Source: Polydactylus sextarius (Eukaryota; Chordata; Actinopteri; Polynemidae). From it: a DNA stretch of 64,000 nt. A model generated the notes under the pieces. That model saw nothing but the letters and a program-made list of their open reading frames with translations, was not told the origin of the DNA and made no database searches. This document shows, piece after piece, positions 39,780 through 53,429 of this stretch (position 1 is the stretch's first letter; each line of letters opens with the position of its first letter). The stretch lies in the NCBI GenBank assembly GCA_016801845.1, contig CM028906.1:16810001-16874000 (forward strand), given 5' to 3'. Both the position numbers and the translations under genes were made by a program.

Positions 39780-40215
39780 GTCAAAGATCAAGGCTACTGT
39801 CGCCTTTTCTGCCAGTAGCCATGGTAGCTCAAGAACACCATGAAGGAATATGTTGAAATTTGGCAAACAAACTTGAACTAAGGGATGAGCTGATTAGACT
39901 TTGGTGTCCAGAGGTCAAAGGTTTCTTGGAGGTTTGACCTCAAAAAACAGATTGTTGGCACTTTGCCTCAAGCAAATATCTTCATACTTTGCATGTTTAC
40001 ATGGACTCAATGTAAACGTGCAAACAGTGACCCCATATTTCTTTTTAAATACATTACATCTGGAATGTCCTGAAGGAATTTCATGACATCTGATACAAAC
40101 ATCGGACTCAAACAAGAACTGATTTGAATTCAGTGGCTAAATGTCAAAGGTCAAGGTCACTTTGACATCACAAATCATGTTTTTGGCCATAACTCATGAA
40201 TTTAAACACTAATAA
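39780..40215 (+). mobile_element. Second copy of the GTCAAAGGTCAAGGTCA dispersed repeat
   Basis: It carries GTCAAAGGTCAAGGTCAC at 40143-40160, then TTTTTGGCCATAACTCA at about 40180-40196, plus related phrases (GAAATTTGGCA, GACTTTGGTG) upstream. These are reverse-complement counterparts of phrases in the 5.1-5.5 kb copy. It directly abuts an L2-type tail on its right. Confidence 0.6.
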
Positions 40216-40227
40216 CCAGGTGGGTGG

Positions 40228-40352
40228 GGAGACTGGAGCCTATCCCAGCTGCTTACGGGCGAAGGCAGGGTACACCCTGGACGATCGCCAGCTCATCGCA
40301 GGGCCACATATAGATGAACAACACATATAAACAAACAACTATTTACAATTTA
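40228..40352 (-). mobile_element. L2-type LINE 3' tail fragment, reverse orientation
   Basis: GGAGCCTATCCCAGCTGC, GGGTACACCCTGGACGATCG and GCAGGGCCACA are the reverse complement of the conserved tail of the family also seen near 9.6 kb. Confidence 0.7.
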
Positions 40353-43300
40353 GTATGCTCAATTGCTATTTTTCCATAATATTTTTTTATTGCACATATC
40401 AAAGCTGGTTAAAAGACAGAAGAGCTGTTGGAAAATATTTTATTGATTACAAAGCATCAGTGTCAATTCAAAACTTTTAACTTCACATACTTGTGTCTTA
40501 CAATATTAAACAGGTTTTCTATATATGAAGAAAATTTCCTTCGACTTGGTGCTTTCAATTGTATATGGTCTTGCACCCTGCTGAAAACAATACTATGCCA
40601 GATTAACTTTATCACAAATTGCAAGATGGTCAACCATTCTGTTCAGACCTGATCACAATCTGCCATGGGTGACATGTGCAGAAGCAGCGATTCTACCGTC
40701 TTAACACCACCTCCTGCTGAGTGTTGATGACGTAAGATATTGTGAAAACACTAAATCTTGGCCTGGTCTTGTTGGGACTATATATAACTGTATCTGACAT
40801 GTACAAAAGATTTCAAAAGAAGCCCCTAAATCAGTTGGTTTCCATCCAAATGTGTCTTAAACCTTAAAGAAAATAGATACTGTTTATATATCATGCAACT
40901 ATAAGGAGTTGAATCAACAAGATAAACAGCTGGTAGTGCTAATTCTCTTGTCAGATGTTGTTTAGTCCAACCTCAAACAGTGGAAAAAATGTAGGAAACA
41001 TGACAGAAAGCTGGAATTTCTGTTTATTTGAAAAATGAATTTGAGGAAAGTTACAATTCCCTCATTGCCCCATACAGATTTGATTTCATCAGCAGCTACA
41101 TTTGGTCTCTTCATCTGACATTTTCAGCCACATGCTTCACCTCAACATATTTACTCTCCACTCCTGTATTTTTATGCACAAAATAAAAATGTCAATGAAA
41201 ATAGATTGGTGGAAACCCACCTACTCACATGCCCACTGTTGCTTGGTGAAAGGTGTAGCTGCAGTTTTCCTTCAGTGAATGACTGAAGTGAGTGATGTTC
41301 AAATAATGACCGCAGCATTGACTGCCAAACACCATATCACCGTTCTTGTTCTGATCAATCAGGAGCCGACATCAATTCAACACGTGTTCTTGTGATTCAT
41401 CCATACAAGTACAGAAACAGATCTGAGATAAACCACACAATCACTGAAGCCAACTAATTAAAATGATTAGTTGAGACAAAGAAATTCAGATTTGAGAAGG
41501 ATGAGGTGAATCAATTCAAAGCAGTCCCAGTAATAACTAACTACTGTCTTAGCTGATTAGAGTGACTTGATCAATAGTGTCAATGGTTGTGCTAAGGTCA
41601 AGTAAAGCCAATGTGCTGCAAATCAACATTCATCAATAAACTGTCAATAAAGCTTTGCCCAGAACTGTTAGAATACAAGGTCATTTCAAACCTGGTCTAT
41701 TTTTTGGACTGCACTGTAAGTGTCAATCCAGACACAGAGAACTCAAGTCATCCTAAAGGATCTGGACCACATCCAGATAAAAGAGAGCTGTTCTCAATAA
41801 AAAGCAAACAAGGGCCAACAGTCCTCATAACCTCTGAATAAATTTGTGAGAATACTATCAAGAGGAGAGGTGAGCCTTGTGTGTGACACAGTCTCAGTGA
41901 CAGCATAAAAAAATATCCCAAACTGAATCAACAAATTAACGAAAGGGCAAAAGAGGTCCATAGCAAAAGCTGGAGGAATGATATCAGTCCTGCCTCAGAC
42001 TGAGCAAACCTGTGGAAAATATTTAAAGACTTGTTTTTTGTCCATGAGATAATGCAAACATTTGGCAGTCATTTTAGAGTCCCGGTGATATCACCAGTAC
42101 TTTCCACACTGTCTTCTTGGAAATGAAGCTGCATGTGTCATTTGCCAACCGAGACTACAGCTCCTCTTGGAGTGAATCTCAAGCTTCTCTCCAACTTAGG
42201 GGAAAAAATTCTTACATAACTTAACTTGTCAGATGCAAATGAACTTAATTACCTCAACTTTAAATAACACCACCACAACTGTAAACCCTTTAACTGTTTG
42301 CAGTAGTGGGGACATTATTAGATTGCTTTATGATATAGAGAATATATAAATTCATTTTTTCCTGATTAAAATCCAAGTTTTGACTACCAGTCTTACAAGC
42401 AACTGTGTTTTCATACAGATGCAAAGTCATCATCCATATCATCCACATCCATTTGAGTTATCCATTAGCATTAGCAATATCTGGGTCAACCAAACATTTT
42501 GTCTACATTTGGTAAAAAACACAATACTGTCATGATGGGCAATTTTTCCAACATATTAGCCATACAAAATACCATTAGCAGCTGTGTGTGCTATATTTCT
42601 GCTTCCCAGAGGTTCATAACGAAAAAATCAGTGGAACAGATTTTCCATTACTAGTGTTCAGTGCTAACTTAGCTCAAAACTACCTGCTTCTGGCTTGGAT
42701 AAAACTAAATACATCAACACTCAATGCACCAGCATGAGTCAGCATATATTTAGCAGCATCTCAGAGACACTGAGGCACTATTATGGCCACTATAAACAAT
42801 ATGGATAGAATTGTTGTAAGTAGAAAATTCTTCACATAGATGATGTGGACACTTTTCAAGGTTTATAGCAGCACTTAATAGTAGCATGAGAAGTCATTTA
42901 CAGGTTTGCTTGAATATATTTGTTGAATGCAGATCCCAATATACTGTATATACAACATAACCAGTTTTTAGTCCCAGAGAGAAAAAATTTTTGCATGGAT
43001 TTATGGAGCAAAGTGCACAGAGTACAGAGTACAGAGGGGAGGACACTGACCAGCTATATAAGACATGTCTAAGTTTGCCTTACTGCAAATAAGGTGTGTG
43101 TATAGTATTAAATATGTTCAGTGAATGCCAAATATAGTTTTGACATCTTGGGGAGCTCAAAACTATCACCAGGCTGTTAACATATTTAAACTTGATAATG
43201 GGTAATTTGTCAGTGCTAATTTGTTATGCAAATTTTCTCATCAAGCCTTCTAACAAGATTAGCTTGGTGGAGGCCAAGTACAATACAGACCATTATGACA

Positions 43301-46300
43301 AGTTCTTTTTCAGCTCCTTTTATTCAAGAGAGATCGACATGTCACTGGGCCTATACTGACTAGATCTTGTGAAAGCAAAGAGTTGGGACTCTCTAATGCT
43401 ATATGTTTTTTTTTTTTTTAAAAAAAAACTTTTTTACTGATTTTTTGTAATTAAGTGCTTCTGCCAGTTTGTGAAACATAATTCAAAGTCTTTAAAGGTC
43501 CAGTAAAACACTGGAAATGCATGCAATCCCAACTCGGAATGTGAGCCCCATAATCCTAATAAAAAACATATATTTTTTTTATTATTTAATCATCTTTGCT
43601 ACATTTGCTGCCCACTGTGATTTTATAAAATATTACCTACAGTGCCACTCAACAATATGGCTGTTTAACTGTATAAATATAGTAGCTTGTTTAGGTTTCA
43701 ACCTTTAATGTTTACATCGCCAGGTTATGATTCCACACGTAATGGCCTTTAATGGCTGATGCTTATCGTAAAATTGACAAACCTGCAACCTTTGTAAATG
43801 TTAGTAAGTGATTAAAAAAGAGTGGTACCTTTTCTACTCTTCAATGAGCTATCAAGCCTGCAGTTATTAGTGTTAGTGCATCTTTAGTAGGTTTCTGGAA
43901 AGAAAGTACAAGAGTCAAACAGTCCCTGGGAGGGTCCCTTGTAATTACTTGAATAGCAACCAAAAGGATTATGTTGGCAGAGAATATAAACCATCACTTA
44001 AATGTTGGTTTCCAACTTGGCAACACCAAGTTTTTAAAAAAAAGCTTGATGCAAGCATAAATTAATAATTCATTAACTATCAATAAAGTTGTACAATGCA
44101 GTTGATGAACTGATGCATTATTTAGAAAACAATCCTCTATGTACAGTATATTAGAGTATGTATGATGATCAAATGTCTTTTGATTTTGGCACCGTTTCAG
44201 ATACCCAAGATTGCAGGTCATCAGGTTACCAGCATGAAAAATTAAGTAGCACAAAATGCCACCATACAATTGTAGGACTGTAAGAATCAATAATTACATC
44301 AGCAAAATCAATCTAACCAAGAACTTGAAGGGGATACATAGTAAACCTTGTAGCTGGCTAAAATTACAGTGCAGCAAGTTCACCACCATGAAAGTACAAT
44401 ACATTTGTGTGTATCTTTTGGAAATGTGAAACTGTAAGTACTGTATGTTCGTCTCTAGCATTAATTCGGGTCTTGTTTTCTGTCTTTCCAGTTACGTTTC
44501 TACAATTTAAATGGTGTCATTTGAGTTTCTTGTTGCAAATGGGGATATGAGTTCAAAATATGTTTAGAAAATACCACATTTGCATGGGGTGCATAATTTT
44601 TCTCTTGAGACTGTGGGCTGGTACTCCACATAAATATGGGAGCTGACAAGTTAGTGAACATCTGGAAGGAGGAAGGCAACAAGGAGACAAGTTAGGAGTT
44701 ATAAGGGCATCTGTTTGGCTCTCCTTCCTTCCGCAGCCTCTCTTGGAGCGGAATCTGTCCTTCTTCCTTGTTTCTGGCATCTTTATCCGACAAAGACAGA
44801 TGGATTTGCTTCTCCCTGGATACACACTCAATCACATGCACACACTCTAATTCCCATGCTTGCATGTATACACACACACACACACATATAGAGTAGCACC
44901 CAACCAAAAGGCACAAATACCTTACAGAGTACAGGCATAGTGACTTTGACAAACAAATAGACTCCGGTGGGCACACACTCAACGCTTGGGAGATGGACAG
45001 CTGTGCAAATATGCCCGGCCCTCATTCCTGGGATCTGAGTGGCGCTCCAACCACAACAGCAAATATTTCCCCTGCTGTCATCTTCTCTATTTTCTCTCCC
45101 TTATTCATCGGAAGCATGCCCAGGAAGTGGCAGGAGAGGTTGAGCAGCTTCGTGGTACGGCCAGAATCCAACGCATCCCTCTTTTTTCCCCCCATTTCCC
45201 TCTTCTTCCTCCTGGAGCCAGATGCTGATTGGGGGGAAAAGTGGCGGCGAGGTGGGACCTTACCTGTCCCCTGGGGAAGATGAAATGTAAATTTTGCGAC
45301 GTGGGCTCATTTGCTGCAGTCTGGAGCTGTCTGATAGGACCTGACTGGAGGCTTATTTGATTAGCTTAATTCCATCCTCGTGTGGACCACCGCAGCAATG
45401 TTCCTGGAACATTTGTTAGAGCATTAGGCCCACATTTAATGAACAATTTGTTCCGTTGAGCAACGAACCACACAAGCAAAAGTGAGCTGTCTGTGCACTC
45501 TGTGAAAAGGTTTTCATAGTTGTGACATCTGACCAAGAAATTAGATTGGAGAAGTTGTGATTGCAAAAAGTACAGTTTTATTACTTTTTCTGCATTCAGA
45601 TGATGGAAAAATCAGCCTCGTTAATTTCTCTCTCCTGGATGATACTTTAATTTGATGGAGGGGGTGGGGGGGTTCTATTATCCCAGGGCCCTACTGTGAA
45701 TGACGTTAACTTGTGAATGCATTGCATTTTGTCCTTTGCTGTGCACGCAAGCTGAAATTCTCCCTGAGACAATAGATATTCTTTTATTTTACTCTATATG
45801 TTGCATATAAGAAGTTTTTCGAAGGGAGAAAAGATTCGCTGCTTGAGCTCAGACATCACTTGTAGCAAAATCATTCCACACTCACCTGGTGCATGGTGCA
45901 TTTTTCACACCCTCTCCATATGTTACATTTCAGCATAAATCTCTACGTGAGAAATAGCACAAATCACAACATTGTATGAACAGCAGCACAAACAATAAAA
46001 CATGGATGAGGCAAACAATATATACCACAAATATTAAAATACATTAATCAAGAAAAATATTATGATAATGCATATGAGTGTTTAATTATCACAGATGTGT
46101 GGTTGTGTGTGTAGTGTGGACATCTACCTGAGGGCCATCCTGTAGTGGATTTTTACAGCTAATTGGATTAATACAGTAATAGTTTTTGTTCAATAGCTAA
46201 TTCTAATTAAACCATGAGAGGTAACTATGACCTGTAGCTGCTTCACACAATGATACTTTTGAGAACGTGGGGTAGTATAGATTCTAGCTTATATAACTGT

Positions 46301-46990
46301 GGCATCTGAATTCACTGGTGCTTTAAAACAGGTGTGACTTATATTTCAGTGCGATACATGCAACACCTACAGACTAACAGGTGTGTTGACTACAGAACTT
46401 GTGTTCTGCTCAAATTAAAAATACTCAAAAGGATCAGTTGAGGGAACCTATGGCATATGTAATAATTCTTCGTTCCTGTAATATGATAGGAAGTGTTGAT
46501 GTTTTAAATTGCTGTGCATTGACATCATTGTGCTGTGTTGGCCTCAGGAAAAAGGTGGAACTTTGCCAGGAAATGTAATCCAATTAAATGATTATGATTA
46601 TATTGTATATTGCATATAAATTATTTGAGTGGGAAGTTATATTAATTGTAAAATCCCCAGCTAACTCTTAAAATAATAAATGGAATATGAGTGATACAGC
46701 TGTGAATTTAAAGATTTATGAGCCACCAAAACACAGAGTTGTAATAACTGTGAGGTGCTACGAGGCACAATATTACGGTGACCGTCGCCTTTATCTCCAA
46801 TCTTATTTATAATGAGGTAAAGACCAAAATTACCTTGTTCAAATATGTCAGATGCTTTTACATCACATTATGGTAAAAGTTTTCCCACTGCTCAATGCAT
46901 TAACACAGTGCACACTTTGGATGATTTGGCATTTTTTCTTTTTCTAAAGTAAAAACATTTCTGTTTTCTCTGAGGATCATTTAAGATGCC

Positions 46991-47022
46991 ATACAGGTTG
47001 AAAATGAGGTTTCAACCTGTAT
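46991..47022. repeat. Perfect 13-bp inverted repeat with 6-nt loop
   Basis: ATACAGGTTGAAA (46991-47003) and TTTCAACCTGTAT (47010-47022) enclose ATGAGG. The hairpin is too short for a typical microRNA precursor. Confidence 0.9.
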
Positions 47023-47439
47023 TTGTATACAGTTTTTTTCCACTGCTATTGACCCCAAGATCTGAACTTAAACCAAAGGTTAGCTTGTGGTTTTAAAAGA
47101 TTGTAGCATAGAATAATGTCTGAGCTGATTCACTGAACATAAGCCACAGAAAGCAAACAAATCTGTATGGTAATGTCAGTTGCTACCCAGTTGCTGCTTG
47201 ATCACACAAGCATTCAATCATATTTATCCACCCTGCCATACCATGCCACCATGGGATCTAGCACTAAGTAAAAATAAACCTTTCTTTTTCACCCCTACGC
47301 CTCACTTTCTCTCTCTATACTGTCTGTAACCCCTCCTCTCTTCTTCCTATGCATGCGCATCTTGCTCACTTTCTCCCTCTCACGCTCTTCCTCTCTCTGT
47401 CTCTGCCCTTCCTCCTCCGGCCTGCCACGCTCTCATTTG

Positions 47440-47560
47440 TCACATTTACAATGGAAACATCCAAATTTACAGATGCTATCAATTAATCACCTCCGCTCTA
47501 ATTACAATCCAATTAACCTCTGTTTCCACGCGCCATGCTGCAGGACGGCCAGCACCCTCC
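47440..47560. promoter_or_regulatory. Candidate homeodomain-site cluster
   Basis: TCAATTAATCACC, GCTCTAATTACAATC and CCAATTAACCTC fall within 40 bp (about 47479-47518), in unique sequence between a CT-rich block and a GA-rich block. Confidence 0.4.
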
Positions 47561-47579
47561 CTACTCAATCACACTGCTC

Positions 47580-48320
47580 AGAGAGAGACCGACAGAGAGA
47601 CGGGAGAGGGAGGGAGAGGGGAAAGTGGAGTGAGATTTAATGGAAGAAAAACTAAGTCGGACGGGGAGAGAGATACTATAGATTGACAAATAGATAGATG
47701 ACGTGGCCAAAAATGAACAGACACCCCAGTCTGCACACTGAACGGAGGGTTTTTGTAATAGCTCGGTTGAGAAAGTGTGTGTAACTTTCAACTTGGTGCC
47801 AACTCGGAATTCCCCCGGCACAAAGCAAAATCTGTAAAAAAGTGGAGGAACTTGACTGTCCTGCACAGATCCCTGACCTCAACTCTAACACACATATCTT
47901 TTCAGAGAACAGGAACACCAACTGTGAGCCTTGTCACACACACGCACACAATGTGTGTGAATTCATGTGTGCATACAATACTGCACAGCTGATGAATACA
48001 TATGTATACTTGCATGTATATGTTCATACGCAGATCGATCAAAAGAAAAAAAATCGGAGAAGACGAGGTGAGACAGTCACGGAGAAAATGAGAAAGAATC
48101 GGAGGAGCAGGAAAAAATTAGGCTCAGCTCAAGAGCGGCGTCTCAGCGGAGGATCACAGGTGTGACTTGTGCGGAGACAAAGAAAGAAGAGAAAACTAGG
48201 GGAAGGGAGAGAGGGAGACAGAGGGCAGGGGAGGGAGGGAGACAGGGAGAGATGGAGGGAGGGAGGGATGAAGAGCTGTTGCTGCTGTTGTCAGGAGGAT
48301 TGAAGAAAGAGGAAGGATGT
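47580..48320 (+). repeat. Purine-rich patches (GAGA/GGGA)
   Basis: Two A/G-rich blocks (about 47578-47680 and 48040-48320) on the plus strand flank ordinary unique sequence. The open frames through them translate to Arg/Glu/Gly runs and are not gene-like. Confidence 0.6.
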
Positions 48321-48401
48321 GTCCATTACAGACAAGACAGTTCTCCTGGTGTCGTGGGAGACCAGGCTGTCACCGTGAACCACCTGTGTATGAGTGCTTA
48401 T

Positions 48402-48436
<35 letters not shown>

Positions 48437-48764
48437 TGTGGTGTCTATGTGCACACAAACACATGGTACATGCATAATATACATCAGCTCGAACATGTGC
48501 TCATTTTCAAACACATTTTCATGCATGCGCTCACACGTGCACCTACAAATAGGAAGACACATAAAAACTGTAAATTCTCAAGTCTGTGTGCACACATATA
48601 AGTACTGCATTTAGATGCACGCACACGTACCATACGTGCATGATGTACAACACATTCGTGCGCACACATGTGGTAAAAGACACGCACATGTACATGGACA
48701 CATGCACAGACGCAGTAATCCAGCTCTAACACAGATGGATATACACCATCACTATTAGCAGCTC

Positions 48765-48930
48765 TGGATTTACAGTGGCCCGTCAGCCTTCAGCTTTTAA
48801 TGCCACGTGGGGCCTGTTTTACAGCTCAGCCCCAGGGCCCCAATCGGCTTTCAATTAGCAGGTGAGCTGCAGCCCTGTTCACAATCAATAGCCCAGTACA
48901 GGCAGGCTGCAGGCACCCTGGGGCCCCCAG
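48765..48930. promoter_or_regulatory. Candidate intergenic conserved element
   Basis: A GC-balanced unique island in repeat-rich DNA: AGCTTTTAATGCCACGTGGG, AATCGGCTTTCAATTAGCAG and CAATCAATAGCCCAG. It contains an E-box CACGTG and an ATTA core. Confidence 0.3.
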
Positions 48931-50501
48931 CTTGGAGGGAGGAGAGAGGGGGAGGAGGAGGTGGAGGGGGGAGCTGGCAAGAAAGGCTGAGGTGGAATCA
49001 TGCCATGCTGCTGGGCCAGAGGGCTGTTTGAAGGGGCTAGACCTGTCACTATCTCTCTTTTTACACATGCAATCAAGCACACAGCAAGGAGCGTATCAAG
49101 GTTCAAATTGTTTGCAAATTCAGTCTTGATATCTTCAGCTTTTTTTTTTTTTTCAAATTAGGGAACCAGGCTAATAAAATCGAAGTGAAGAGTGTTAATG
49201 CACTGTTTCTAACCTTGGAGGAGGAAGCTGCCCTCCAGGCCAGCTTAGGAAATAAAAGCTGTGTTTATCAGCGACTGAGGAAGGGGTATTAGAATAAAGA
49301 AAACTCACTACACACAAGTTCAGTTTCATAACTTGGGTTAGATAAACTGCACAAATAGAAGTACTGAATTCATTTGTTTATCAAAGCCTTGTTTACAATC
49401 AGCAGTTCAGTTTAACAAATGGATGCTATTTAAATATCAGTGTTGCTGGCGGTATTCTCTCTATAAGGCCTTAGTTTCACATGTTTCCTCTCCAATTTTC
49501 CTCAAAAACAAGTGACTGTATCTTCAAAGCCAGCAAATTACTCTGCTTTTTTTCAGGGAAAATGCCAGTTAATTCAATGAGGCACTTGAAAGTGACTGGG
49601 TTGCATTAGACACAAGTGAATTTGGGAGAGAGAAAAAAAAGCTAAGCTGTTTTACTGTTAAGACGACAGATAATAAGATGAAATAATGCAAGATGGACAT
49701 TTTTGGCAGCATAATCTTTCATCAAGAATTCTGGGAAATCAGTCTCATGCTTTCTTCCAGGAACATCAATAAAACCAACATGAGACAAGTCAAACTCAGC
49801 TGATAAACTGCCTGACAAGAACGACACCATTTCTACACTTTGTGGTCAGGACATTTTAATGTTCCTGCAATCGAGGTTAAATTATTTATGACTATGGGAC
49901 TGAATACAAATTAAGCAACTTTAAAGATAGAAGAGTTCTTCCAATTAAATTGTTTTCTCTCTCTCTCTTGTGTGCACACACACAGATGTGCATCCACATG
50001 CATGCACAGTTGTCAAATCCTGACTCTCATCAAGGCTCGGCTCAGTCCAACTCCACTGAGAGAAGGCACCAAGCGAAACAAAATTAAGTGTTTCAATTCT
50101 TATCTACCTCTCAGAGACAATGTTGCATGGCAAAATAGCCAAGTCATTTTAATTAGACCCACAGAGCACAACATGCTTTGGTCCCTACCTCCAACGCATC
50201 AAAAAAGAAAAATCCCATTCCCTTTAGTGACAAAAGAAAGAGGGAAGTGGGGGTGGGTGGGTCTGCCAAAGCAGGAAACTTGGCACAGAACAGGAATCAC
50301 TAAATAACAGAGACAAACACCAGTTTTACATCATGCTGATGTCAGAAGAGCAAACTCTATCAAGCAATTTCCTGTCTGTATTTATTTGATTTTTTTTTTT
50401 TTTTTATGCGTTTTTGTAATCTTGTGAAAAACTGGTAACAAAGTCAATGTGATGCACAGAGCAGAGGTTTAAGATGACTGGAAAGCACCACACTGTGGAG
50501 A

Positions 50502-50543
50502 GAAGATGAAGATGAAGATGATGATGATGATGATGATGATGAG
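50502..50543. repeat. (GAA/GAT)n trinucleotide repeat
   Basis: GAAGAT units grade into a pure (GAT) run. Non-coding context. Confidence 0.93.
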
Positions 50544-50918
50544 AGCTGCTACGGGATTACTTGAGAGACATGGGTGTCTTTGAAGGCAACCACAGTAGGG
50601 GGCGAGGTTGGTAAGGTGAAGGGGGGGTTGGGTAGATAGGGGAGAGGTGGCAGAGATAACGGGGTCCCCTCAAACCCCCTGCCTTTTTCACCTTAATATC
50701 TGCGCCAGTTTCATTGGAGGGGGGCAATGAGGGTCTTTGAAGGCGTCCCAGTAGGAAGTGTATGATTGTGTGTGCGTGTGTGTGATTGAGTTAATGTGTG
50801 GTTGTGTTTTAAACACGTGTACAAATCTGTGGAGATGTAGAACATGCGCATGTTGGAACATTAAAGAGTGCACACAGGTAATGAGCATCTGAGTAAATGA
50901 GGCTGAGTAAATGAGTTC

Positions 50919-50956
<38 letters not shown>

Positions 50957-51748
50957 CTATATGAAGGCAGGCGTAACTCTATTCATGTACGTGCATGTGT
51001 TTTGCACGTGTGCGCCTGCATGTGCGACGAGAGAGCAGCCCGCTACAGTACATCTCACTCTGAGTGGTGGAGAGGCAGAGCTAGAGCTGCTGGAAGGCAG
51101 AGAGACAGGCAGCTCTTCCCTCCACACATCTCTGTTCAAAGGCGCCATCAAAGTCTGGCAGAAATGTCAGTGCTGCAGGCAGGGGACGGGCCTCTGAATG
51201 TCAGTCCTTCTCAGGTCAACACCGAGAGCCAGCCTGCCTCGCACAGACAGAAAGGAGGGGTGGCGTGGAGGGGGGATGAAGATAAAAAGAGAAAACATGG
51301 GGACAGTGATTAGGGGAACACGATAAAATGATGGAGAAAGAGACAGTGAGATGAAATTATGGAGAGAAGAAAGTGATAAAAAACAATAGGGAGATTGCAG
51401 GGCAAAATAATAACAGAGAGGATAAGAGAACAAAATGTTGGGTTTGGCCGTTTGTGGCAAGGCTGAGTTTCTTTTATTCTGTCAGTGTGCGTTTCTGCGG
51501 GTGCAGCAGGATGTCAAGTGACTTCAGGCCAGAGATCTAGGGGAGACTTTTGAGTGAGTGAGTGAAAGAAGTAATAATAAGGAAAGAAACAGAAAAGTAA
51601 AGCCAAGAACACAATGCAAAAAAACCCATCTTTGCATCTGTATGCATCTGAAACACAAGGATACACTCACATAGACAGATATAATAACAGGCAGACACAC
51701 ACAGACATAGACAGAAATAGAGAGAGCGGTGCATCTATACAACACGCA

Positions 51749-51785
<37 letters not shown>

Positions 51786-51993
51786 GTGATTGTCCCAGTG
51801 CAGGCCATGAGGAGCCTGTCAGATTACAGGAGGGTAATTGAACGGTAAGGGAGCAGACAACACATCTAGCACAGCCGGACTCCAGAGGCGGCCGCCAGCA
51901 TACCAGAGCTCAGGGGAAATTCAGGGCCCACTTAATAGTGAATTGGAGATGGGACATTGTATGTATGTGTGTATGTGTGTGTGAGTCTGGGTA

Positions 51994-51995
<2 letters not shown>

Positions 51996-52058
<63 letters not shown>
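51996..52058. repeat. (GT)n microsatellite
   Basis: About 31 uninterrupted GT units. It is one of several in a simple-repeat-rich stretch (48403-48433, 50919-50955, 51752-51783, 51996-52058). Confidence 0.95.
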
Positions 52059-52061
<3 letters not shown>

Positions 52062-52199
52062 TGTTTGTGTGAGCATTTGGTAGGTGTGGGACAAAGGAGA
52101 GCGCCCATGGCAGCAGCGAAAATGGTCACCTCTGAAGAAGGCTCATTTGAGAAGCTACTTGGAATGAGCAGAAAAAAAACAAACCCTGACCAAAGAAAA

Positions 52200-52354
52200 A
52201 AAAAGAGCTCCATGAGGTAGAGAGACAGAAAGAAAGCAAGAAAGAAGGATGCAGATGAATAGAAAGGCACAGAGGGATAGAGAGATAAACCAGGGAAATG
52301 CAGAGGCAGAAAAAACCTAAAGGGGACAGGGAGATAGAAGGGAAAGACTGAGAC

Positions 52355-52389
<35 letters not shown>

Positions 52390-52960
52390 TAAACAACATC
52401 AAAAAATGCGAAGAAGATGTGAAAACGATGGAGAGCTGCTACGCGATAAGTCCAAGTGTCCATCTGCTAATGAAAATCTCTAACATAGGAAGGTGACAAG
52501 TGGTGTGAGGGAGTCAAAGAGTGGTACTGCGCATCACTTTGTGGGGACAGGAAGACAAGTGATAAATGAATGTAGATTTCTTTTTTTTCCCTCCAATCGC
52601 ACTTTAAGGCAATGAGCAGTCTGTGTAATTTTATTCCCATATGAATAGGAAGAGACAAGCTGATATGACATGCACATTGCATACACACACACACATTATG
52701 ACACTGACTGTGGGAGATGGGAAGGTGCCTGTGCGTGTGTGTATGTGTATGTTTGAGAGAGAGAAAGGGAGGGAAACAGGCAGTCGACTTCTGTTGGGTG
52801 CCTGTCTCTATAGATGGGAGCCTAGCGGCTGCGTAGAAACTAACAAGTAAGTTGGTGAGAAGGAGAGTGAGAAACAGGAACAGCACACAGAAAAAAAGAG
52901 GGAGAAAATGAAGAGAGGGTGTGAGTTAGAGAAAGAGAGAGAGAGGAAAAGAGAGGAGAA
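52200..52960 (+). repeat. Purine-rich stretch with (GA)n core
   Basis: An extended A/G-rich strand with a (GA)12 block at 52355-52379 and several GAGAGA/GGGAAA runs, interrupted near 52440-52740. Part of the repetitive 47.6-53.4 kb region. No gene recognised. Confidence 0.7.
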
Positions 52961-53429
52961 AACAAGAAGGTCTGCTGGGTGTAAAGTTTCCCCTGGATAT
53001 GATATGTGGATATGGGGATGTCATCAAGCCTGTGAAGTGGAAATAATAAAGAATTAGGATTGTCTCTGAAGACAGGGGAATTAATCCAAAATGAATTACG
53101 AAGGGGGAGAGGAGCAGAGGAGGAAAAAAAATCAACATCAGCTATTTCCTTTTCCTCTGCTTCGAGGCAGATAGGGGGCGGTTTGTGCGAGTACTGTGAA
53201 TCCCATAAAAATTAAATTAATAACAAAGGGAAAACACACACACACACACGAATACACAAACAGAAGTGGAAAAAAATTAGTAGTACGGGGGTGGAAAGAG
53301 ATAGCTGTACAGAGAGCAAGGGTACAGATGGGGAAAAAAAGACAAGAGAGATTTGAGGGGACTGAGGGTGGGCACTGTTGCTGCCAGATTGCACTGCTCT
53401 TTTGTTCCCCCTCGTCTTTCTGGAAAAGG

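Larger units (their letters stand above)
37680..46980. other. Intergenic, AT-rich, no gene recognised
   Basis: It contains the GT/TGT repeat (38.4 kb), the two transposon fragments at 39.8-40.35 kb and a T-A homopolymer junction near 43.4 kb. A more GC-rich unique block at about 45.0-45.4 kb may be regulatory. No coding exon seen. Confidence 0.6.

Noticed and set aside
46991..47022. Hairpin considered as a microRNA precursor
   Set aside because: A stem of 13 bp is too short, and no known mature microRNA sequence was recognised.
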